From Cyanobacteriota bacterium (GTDB lineage Bacteria; Cyanobacteriota; Cyanobacteriia; Phormidesmidales; Phormidesmidaceae), in contig JAIXUR010000319.1 of assembly GCA_027483425.1 (NCBI GenBank), positions 1-11,359 on the forward strand: a stretch of DNA of 11,359 nt. The letters are read 5' to 3'. The notes beneath the pieces were generated by a model that did not search any database, was not told the DNA's origin, and saw only the letters and a list, made by a program, of their open reading frames with translations. The translations under genes and the position numbers were made by a program. Positions 7,133-11,359 of this stretch are shown piece by piece (the stretch's first letter is position 1; each line of letters begins with the position of its first letter).

Positions 7133-8500
7133 TTAAAAGCGGAAACCAAAGTCGATGTAGGGGCCACTCTGATCGGCGGAGAGACTGAAATCGCCAGCAC
7201 CTTGGGTGTAGTCGAGGAAGCTAAAGCGATACCCGAGCCCCAGGGACGTGTTGCCGGAGAAAATCCAATCGACACCGCCCTGGAACTGATATTGCATCAG
7301 TCCACTGATCCCAAATCCAGAGAGTGAACCCGAGGCTAGGACGGCTAGCTTAGGGTTGGCATTCCACCGAAATCGTCCACCCAGCAGCGGCGAAAAGATG
7401 GTATTGCTGCTCGTGAACTGGCCATTCCCCCCCAAATTAGTGGTCAGACCTAGCTGAGTATTGACGCTCGTGATATTCAGGCCACCCAAAACGTCAAACA
7501 CGAAAGGCCCTAAATCAAACTCTGTATAAACCCCCTCAGGATTAACCTTGGCTGGATCATAAAAGCGGTAGCTGGCTGCCAGATCCGACGTCCAGAGTTG
7601 GGTATTCAGGGAGGAGGTTAATTCGCTAGGAATAAAGTCGGCCAAACCAGGAAAGCGTACATCCCGGTTGAAGGTATTACTGCTGGATGTGGAAAGATAG
7701 TTCAAATTGGCCAGAAATCCCAGAGTATAGTTGGGCGTCCAGGCCTCTATCCCACCGAAGAACGCAAAATTCAAGCTCTCTTTCAGAGCTGCTCCAATTT
7801 CGCTGGGAGCAAATTCAAAATCTTGGGAGCCGTCACTTTCAGAAGCATCAAAATTTCGGGAAAAACTGTTCCTGAAATTCTCTGTGCCGTTAAAGTTTAC
7901 TGAACCCGAGATACTAAAAGGCACATAGATATAGGGCACAAACAAAAAGTGCCACTGCTCCGCCTGCGATGGGGTCGTCGTTTCAGCAATGTCGAGGGAC
8001 TGGGCAAGCGGGGTTTGGAATAAGTCCTCCCCGGCTGGGGGGGAGGACAGCGGTTGCAGATCTCGACTGTCGGTAGAGGAGGGCGGCAGCCCCAGGGAAT
8101 CAGCCTGGGCAGCGGAGCTTGGGAGCGATGCCTGAACGGCCACCGCTTGATCTAGCCAGGTGAGGGAATCGGCCACCCACGCGCTGTCGGTGCCCCCCTC
8201 GACTTCGGCAACGACCCCGGATGCCGCGAGAGAACCCTCTACACCATGGCCGGGAGTTGCAACGACGCTAGCAGCGGGCTCTAGGGCTAGCTCGGCCAGG
8301 CCGGGGGCCAGGGTTGGCTGACCCGTGCCCGCTGCGATCGCGGGGCGGTCTAGCTCACTCCATGACTCTAGGGGCGGCTCTAGGGACGGTTCTAGGGGCA
8401 GCGTCGTCTGGGCCAGGGCGCTGGCCGGGGCCAGCAGCACCAGAGCCAGAAACCCGCTGGCCTGTAAAACATGGGTCAAAACATGGGTTGGTTGGGGCAT
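7133..8500 (-). CDS. Predicted outer-membrane beta-barrel protein (hypothetical)
   Basis: The protein has 455 residues. Residues 1-30 are a signal peptide (hydrophobic core about 12-26, cleavage at ALA-Q). Residues 31-170 are a low-complexity linker rich in Leu, Pro, Glu, Ser and Ala that begins with a four-residue LEPx repeat (LPLEPSLEPPLES). From about 180 (WHFLFVPYIYVPFSISGSV) the protein is made of amphipathic strands with Gly/Asn turns: a FFGGIEAWTPNYTLGFLAN strand pair, SDLAASYRFYDP, GGVDWIFSGNTSLGLGYRF. It ends in YIDFGFRF, whose terminal aromatic is the usual BAM-complex signal. It resembles bacterial envelope barrel proteins with no assigned function. No strong Shine-Dalgarno is seen. 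Its neighbours are the transporter gene (223 bases upstream, separated by a likely terminator) and the sulfatase (148 bases downstream). It may form the outer-membrane entry route for the sulfatase substrate; that role is inference. Confidence 0.75.
   Translation of the reverse strand: MPQPTHVLTHVLQASGFLALVLLAPASALAQTTLPLEPSLEPPLESWSELDRPAIAAGTGQPTLAPGLAELALEPAASVVATPGHGVEGSLAASGVVAEVEGGTDSAWVADSLTWLDQAVAVQASLPSSAAQADSLGLPPSSTDSRDLQPLSSPPAGEDLFQTPLAQSLDIAETTTPSQAEQWHFLFVPYIYVPFSISGSVNFNGTENFRNSFSRNFDASESDGSQDFEFAPSEIGAALKESLNFAFFGGIEAWTPNYTLGFLANLNYLSTSSSNTFNRDVRFPGLADFIPSELTSSLNTQLWTSDLAASYRFYDPAKVNPEGVYTEFDLGPFVFDVLGGLNITSVNTQLGLTTNLGGNGQFTSSNTIFSPLLGGRFRWNANPKLAVLASGSLSGFGISGLMQYQFQGGVDWIFSGNTSLGLGYRFSFLDYTQGAGDFSLSADQSGPYIDFGFRF
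8366..8401 (-). repeat. Three 12-bp tandem repeats inside the barrel gene
   Basis: CTCTAGGGGCGG (8366), CTCTAGGGACGG (8378) and TTCTAGGGGCAG (8390) are imperfect tandem copies on the plus strand. Read on the minus strand they encode the LEPx repeats just after the signal peptide. The period is a multiple of three, so copy-number change would keep the frame and only lengthen the linker. Confidence 0.8.
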
Positions 8501-8604
8501 CGTTTTATGTTTGAAATCCTAGTTAACTAGAGCTGTGACCATAGTCTCGACCCGTCGATTCTTTGGCAAAACCACCATCGGCTGGGCTCGAGCGATGCCT
8601 ACAA

Positions 8605-8641
8605 AGGTTCCTATGGAGATGAAGTAGACATAGGTACCTAT
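8605..8641 (-). promoter_or_regulatory. Two near-identical 10-bp sites, candidate operator upstream of the barrel gene
   Basis: AGGTTCCTAT (8605-8614) and AGGTACCTAT (8632-8641) are direct repeats differing at one base, spaced 27 bp start to start. The second sits in a perfect 12-bp palindrome ATAGGTACCTAT (8630-8641). They lie 105-141 bases upstream of the barrel gene start, downstream of the probable terminator of the transporter gene, and so in the expected promoter region. AraC-family proteins often bind repeated half-sites, and the divergent regulator is a candidate ligand, but this link is inference. No convincing -35/-10 pair was assigned here. Confidence 0.4.
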
Positions 8642-8664
8642 ATTTGTAGAGCACTTTTCTAAGG

Positions 8665-8709
8665 AAAAAATAAGAGCCCACTCCACTAGCGTTATCCGAA
8701 AATAGGCTC
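8665..8709 (-). terminator. Possible Rho-independent terminator of the BASS transporter gene
   Basis: On the minus strand GAGCC (8709-8705) pairs with GGCTC (8678-8674). This is followed by TTA and then six T's (8670-8665), 15-59 bases after the stop codon. The stem is short (5-6 bp) and the loop long (about 26 bases), so strength is uncertain. If real, it separates the transporter from the barrel/sulfatase array. Confidence 0.4.
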
Positions 8710-8723
8710 ACAGCAGATCCCGA

Positions 8724-9605
8724 TCAGAGTCCTGAAGCAGGATGAGATTCAGCGCTAGGAGCCTGACGCTTCAGGTAGAGGCGAGTGTAGATTGCACCCG
8801 CGATCGCCGATATCACCGCGTAGGTCGCGATCGTGGTCAAAACGGCGTGCTTGGCCTGGGGAAAGTTCAGACCGATCAGGGCAATGGCCAAACCAGCATT
8901 GCGGGTGGCGTTGGCGATCGCGATCGTATGCCGAGCAACCGGCTCGCTACCCCCCAGAAAATGCCCACTCAACAGCGCCGCCGCCGCCATCAGGACGACC
9001 GCCAAAACAGATACTGGCCCAGCCTTGAGCACCAGCGGCAACCCCATCGCCAGCACCAGCAAAACCACCCCCACCAGCATGGCCGTACTGATGCGGTTGA
9101 GTGGGTCATCAAACTCTTCGGCCAAGTCCGGTGTCCAATGGCTGAGGGCCGCCCCAGCCAGGAGCGGCAGACCCTGCCCCAGCATCACCTGCTTAAAGAC
9201 CGTCGCCAGCGGCGCGGTCGCCACCGTGGGATACAGGGCAGAAATAATGCCAAACCATAGCGGCACCAGCACAATCGACATCAGCGCCATGGTGGCCTGA
9301 AAACTGCCCGCCAGTTCAGCATCCCCAGGGCCTTTCACCATTTTGCGATAGGTGACCGGGGCACCGGGAATAATCGCCATCGCCGCGATCCCAGCCCGCA
9401 CATCAAAGCTGAGGGGCAAAACCATGGTGACGACCATAGCGGCCAAGGGCACCACCACAAACGCGGCGATCAAACACCGCACCAGCAAAGTGGGGCGTCG
9501 CCACAGTCGGGCAATGCCCTCAAACCCCAGCACCATGCCCATGGACAGCATTACCGCAAATACCGTAATTTGGGCAAAGCTGGTTAGTAATTCCTTGATC
9601 TCCAT
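8724..9605 (-). CDS. BASS-family (bile acid:sodium symporter-like) permease
   Basis: This is an integral inner-membrane protein of 293 residues from ATG 9605, or 297 from ATG 9617. AAAGG directly abuts the 9617 ATG with no spacing but lies about 11 bases from the 9605 ATG, so 9605 is preferred. About eight or nine hydrophobic helices are visible across the protein. In numbering from 9617, the motif IIPGAPVTYRKMVKGPGDAEL (82-102) corresponds to the PGG...GDxxLA segment of the family, and IANATRNAGLAIAL (234-247) corresponds to the crossover-helix region near the sodium sites. Length matches bacterial BASS proteins. The family couples sodium to uptake of organic anions (bile acids, pyruvate, steroid sulfates in animals). 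A sulfated or carboxylated organic substrate fits the sulfatase next door, but this is inference. It is divergent from the AraC gene across a 560-bp region. Confidence 0.85.
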   Translation of the reverse strand: MEIKELLTSFAQITVFAVMLSMGMVLGFEGIARLWRRPTLLVRCLIAAFVVVPLAAMVVTMVLPLSFDVRAGIAAMAIIPGAPVTYRKMVKGPGDAELAGSFQATMALMSIVLVPLWFGIISALYPTVATAPLATVFKQVMLGQGLPLLAGAALSHWTPDLAEEFDDPLNRISTAMLVGVVLLVLAMGLPLVLKAGPVSVLAVVLMAAAALLSGHFLGGSEPVARHTIAIANATRNAGLAIALIGLNFPQAKHAVLTTIATYAVISAIAGAIYTRLYLKRQAPSAESHPASGL

Positions 9606-9910
9606 CGGATGAGTCATCCTTTAACAACCCGCCTTCTAGCAGAGTGAACCAAGCCTGAACAAACAGCTAAGCCGGTAGACTTGATGGCCTAGAGTTTGCC
9701 CTTCTGCCGTGCCATTAAACACGGCTGTAACAGACCCCTGAACGGAACAGATCGTCTAAGATTCAGCACCGCCATACAGCCTATCAACTTCAAAATCAAA
9801 CTTCTTGTCATATCACGACAACGACTGGGTGAGATGTTACAGTTTTACAGGTGTCCCATGACCCAATAGTTTCAGATCCTTTAAATATATTTTCTTAAGA
9901 AATGTAGCTG

Positions 9911-10041
9911 AGAGGGTGTTTGAAAAGCCAAGGAACATCTCACGCTATACCTGTAGCGAGGCTAATGTTCTCAAACCTCAGGGTTTATGCAGCCGCTTGG
10001 CGACAAGGGATACCTGGCATAGCCCTTTCCAAACACCCTCT
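9911..10041. repeat. MITE-like or structured-RNA-like element with 17-bp terminal inverted repeats
   Basis: The ends AGAGGGTGTTTGAAAAG (9911-9927) and CTTTCCAAACACCCTCT (10025-10041) are complementary at 16 of 17 positions. Inside, smaller stems nest in order: GCCAAG (9927-9932) with CTTGGC (9996-10001), GAACAT (9933-9938) with ATGTTC (9965-9970), and CGCTA (9943-9947) with TAGCG (9954-9958). No transposase is encoded and no clear target-site duplication is seen. The architecture suits a non-autonomous transposon (MITE), though the ordered internal stems also suit a folded RNA. Confidence 0.65.
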
Positions 10042-10126
10042 TCACTGAGTTCAGCCCAGGGAGAACTCTACCTAGGTTGGAAAAACTGTTCATTGATGAA
10101 TCACGATGCAGAGATAGGGCGACTTC

Positions 10127-10155
10127 TGGAAAATAGTTTCCTGTTCACATATAAT
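10127..10155 (+). promoter_or_regulatory. Sigma70-type promoter of the AraC-family gene
   Basis: A perfect -10 hexamer TATAAT (10150-10155) lies 17 bases downstream of TGGAAA (10127-10132), a 4/6 match to TTGACA. Transcription would start near 10162, leaving a leader of about 16 bases before the ATG at 10178. Confidence 0.6.
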
Positions 10156-10177
10156 TTGTCCTGCCTACTGAGCTCAA

Positions 10178-11209
10178 ATGAAAGCGATCCCGCTGGTTAG
10201 GGCCTCTGCGCTGCTCAGATTTACTGACTTTCTCGATCAGATTGGTGCGCCCACAGAACGGTGGTTAGAGCAATCCAACCTGTCGGGGGCCCTGTTGATC
10301 ACTCCCGAACGATTGCTGCCCACCGTGCAAACGGCGGCTTTCGTAGAAAGAGCGGCTCGGGCCGACGGCCTAGACACCCTGGGGATAGTAGTGGGTCAAC
10401 AGACTCAGGCCTGGCACCTGGGCGAGTTTGGGCACCTACTGAGCCGTTCTCTCACCCTGTATGACCTGCTCACGACCCTAGAGCGCACGATTAACCTGAT
10501 GCACTCGGGAGAGCGCTTCAGAATAATTGAGCAGGTCGATGCAGTTTGGCTACAAACCCATCTCTATGCCCTCGACCGGTGCGAATCGCCGCACACTCAG
10601 TGTTTCAGTCTGATGGTTTACCTGAATGCTTTGCGTCTGGCCCTGGGGCCTCAGTGGAAACCCTCTGAACTGCATCTAGCGGCAAAACCGAATCCAGCCT
10701 TACTGGCCACCGGGGTCTTTGAGGGTATTCAGGTGCGCTGGGGCACCCCTCACAATGCCATCAAGATTCCTAAAGCCCTGCTAAGTTTTCCCCTGCGACC
10801 GGCCCCAGGGCTCCCTAGTAGTCAACCCCAGGCCAGCTATGACGATTTATATCAATCGGCTCCAGCCGAAGATTTTGGCCTGTCTCTCAAACAATTGATT
10901 GAATCTTTCTTACCCCAGGGCCACCCAGATATTGCCAAAGCCGCCCAAGCCCTAGGACTGGGGGTGCGGAGCTTTCAACGGCGCTTGACCGAGGCGGATT
11001 TAAGCTACTCGCATCTGGTCGAGCAGGTGCGGTTCAACCTGGCGATCAGCTGGTTGCAAGATCCCAGCCTCAAGGTTGCCGATATTGCTGCTGAGCTAGG
11101 GTATAACGACCCGGCTAACTTTACCCGTGCCTTTAAACGCTGGACGGGGGTTTCGCCCCTGCGGTTTCGCCAGCAGCAGCAGCAGCAAGCGGGGGGCGGT
11201 GAACGGTGA
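10178..11209 (+). CDS. AraC-family transcriptional regulator (OruR/ArgR-like architecture)
   Basis: The protein has 343 residues. The N-terminal domain (about 15-205) is of the arabinose-binding-like type found in OruR-like regulators, with the pattern FxDFLxxxGAPxxxWLEQSxLS near residues 17-36. The C-terminal AraC double HTH spans about 250-332: a first helix-turn-helix (IAKAAQALGLGVRSFQRRL), then the conserved VADIAAELGYNDPANFTRAFKRW segment (300-322) and TGVSPLRFR. Such proteins bind a small ligand and activate adjacent, often divergent, genes. Here the divergent neighbour is the BASS permease, with the sulfatase array beyond it. A consensus promoter precedes the gene; the Shine-Dalgarno is weak (GAG about 7 bases before the ATG). 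The C-terminus runs into a (CAG)5CAA polyglutamine tract and a GGTGAAC repeat, giving a low-complexity tail (QQQQQQAGGGER). The ligand and targets are unknown. Confidence 0.88.
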   Translation: MKAIPLVRASALLRFTDFLDQIGAPTERWLEQSNLSGALLITPERLLPTVQTAAFVERAARADGLDTLGIVVGQQTQAWHLGEFGHLLSRSLTLYDLLTTLERTINLMHSGERFRIIEQVDAVWLQTHLYALDRCESPHTQCFSLMVYLNALRLALGPQWKPSELHLAAKPNPALLATGVFEGIQVRWGTPHNAIKIPKALLSFPLRPAPGLPSSQPQASYDDLYQSAPAEDFGLSLKQLIESFLPQGHPDIAKAAQALGLGVRSFQRRLTEADLSYSHLVEQVRFNLAISWLQDPSLKVADIAAELGYNDPANFTRAFKRWTGVSPLRFRQQQQQQAGGGER

Positions 11210-11229
11210 ACGGTGGAGCGGGGAGCGGG
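11171..11229 (+). repeat. Simple repeats at and after the regulator's 3' end
   Basis: Five CAG units plus CAA (11171-11188) encode six glutamines. A 7-bp tandem repeat follows: GGTGAAC, GGTGAAC, GGTGGAG, CGGGGAG, CGGG (11198-11229). The stop codon TGA (11207-11209) lies inside the 7-bp repeat, so copy-number change would alter the tail of the protein. Confidence 0.8.
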
Positions 11230-11230
11230 A

Positions 11231-11252
11231 AACCCTGGTTGCACAAAGGGTT
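11231..11252 (+). terminator. Weak hairpin after the regulator gene
   Basis: AACCCT (11231-11236) and AGGGTT (11247-11252) form a 6-bp stem with a 10-base loop, 21 bases after the stop codon. No T-run follows, so termination here is doubtful. The rest of the window (11253-11359) shows no gene. Confidence 0.25.
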
Positions 11253-11359
11253 CAGCTTGGGTGAATGGATGTTTTACCTGGGCCTCTGAGTATTAGACGC
11301 TAAAAGTTAGTTGCCGAGACTTTGGCGCTGCGAGGATTTGATCCCCCCCAAGCTTTTAC

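Larger units (their letters stand above)
9618..10177. promoter_or_regulatory. Divergent intergenic region between transporter and regulator
   Basis: This 560-bp stretch contains no convincing gene. From left to right it holds: an inverted repeat GCCGTG-N8-CACGGC (9706-9725); a dyad TTGTC-N7-GACAA (9805-9821); an AT-rich segment (about 9880-9905); the 131-bp MITE-like element (9911-10041); and a sigma70-type promoter for the regulator (10127-10155). The two small dyads lie 101-216 bases upstream of the transporter start and are candidate operators. Such regions commonly hold the AraC-protein binding sites controlling both genes. Confidence 0.6.

Noticed and set aside
7006..7275. 89-residue minus-strand reading frame overlapping the end of the barrel gene
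   Set aside because: It is an out-of-frame shadow of the barrel gene's 3' end that runs on into the intergenic region.
8523..8711. 62-residue minus-strand reading frame between the permease and barrel genes
   Set aside because: It begins within the likely terminator and covers the candidate operator; the sequence is Ser/Arg/His/Leu-rich with no motif.
9916..10200. 94-residue plus-strand reading frame before the AraC gene
   Set aside because: It starts inside the MITE-like element, crosses a good promoter and has no recognisable protein features.
11325..11359. tRNA-like T-loop (GATCAAATC on the minus strand) near the window end
   Set aside because: No matching T-stem, acceptor stem or anticodon arm could be folded around it.
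1..11359. CRISPR array, toxin-antitoxin pair, phage or defence system
   Set aside because: No regularly spaced direct repeats, no nuclease, integrase or transposase genes; all sizeable genes are explained by transport, envelope, sulfatase or regulator families.

Overview
The window looks like chromosomal DNA from a cyanobacterium. The octamer GCGATCGC (HIP1, a cyanobacterial signature) occurs at least seven times: at 1453, 1798, 4221, 7058, 8334, 8800 and 8914. Several palindromic intergenic sequences are also of a cyanobacterial kind. The DNA is moderately GC-rich, which would suit a filamentous Leptolyngbya/Nodosilinea-like lineage, but the genus is an inference and is not shown by the sequence.

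Layout. Nine genes lie head to tail on the minus strand, and one AraC-family regulator diverges from them on the plus strand. In transcription order on the minus strand they are: a BASS-type (bile acid:sodium symporter family) transporter (9605-8724); a predicted outer-membrane barrel protein (8500-7133); a large arylsulfatase (6984-4615); a very short, probably truncated membrane protein (4517-4326); an exported DUF2092 protein (4312-3512); a small exported two-cysteine protein (3506-3177); a DUF1254/DUF1214 protein (2937-1606); a second outer-membrane-type protein of the 'neuromedin U'/MetA-pathway transporter family (1505-333); and the N-terminal part of another exported protein (256 to beyond base 1). 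The regulator (10178-11209) has the OruR/ArgR-like architecture: an arabinose-binding-like N-terminal domain and a C-terminal AraC HTH.

How the genes may work together. Two products, the sulfatase and the DUF1254 protein, have no signal peptide, and an in-frame stop just upstream of each rules out a missed one. Five others carry export signals, and one is an inner-membrane permease. The simplest reading is an envelope-spanning module that brings a small organic sulfate ester across the outer membrane, imports it and desulfates it in the cytoplasm, with the divergent AraC protein as a candidate ligand-responsive switch. The substrate, the co-regulation and the role of the DUF proteins are inference.

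Non-coding content. There is a 131-bp MITE-like or structured-RNA-like element with 17-bp terminal inverted repeats (9911-10041) in the 560-bp divergent promoter region. A nested palindrome (3027-3082) and a 17-bp inverted repeat (4540-4606) interrupt the minus-strand array. Two near-identical 10-bp sites lie upstream of the barrel gene (8605-8641). A 15-bp tandem duplication covers the stop/start junction of two adjacent genes (3484-3514). No rRNA, tRNA, CRISPR array, transposase or phage gene is visible. The last 150 bases (11210-11359) hold only simple repeats and a weak hairpin.
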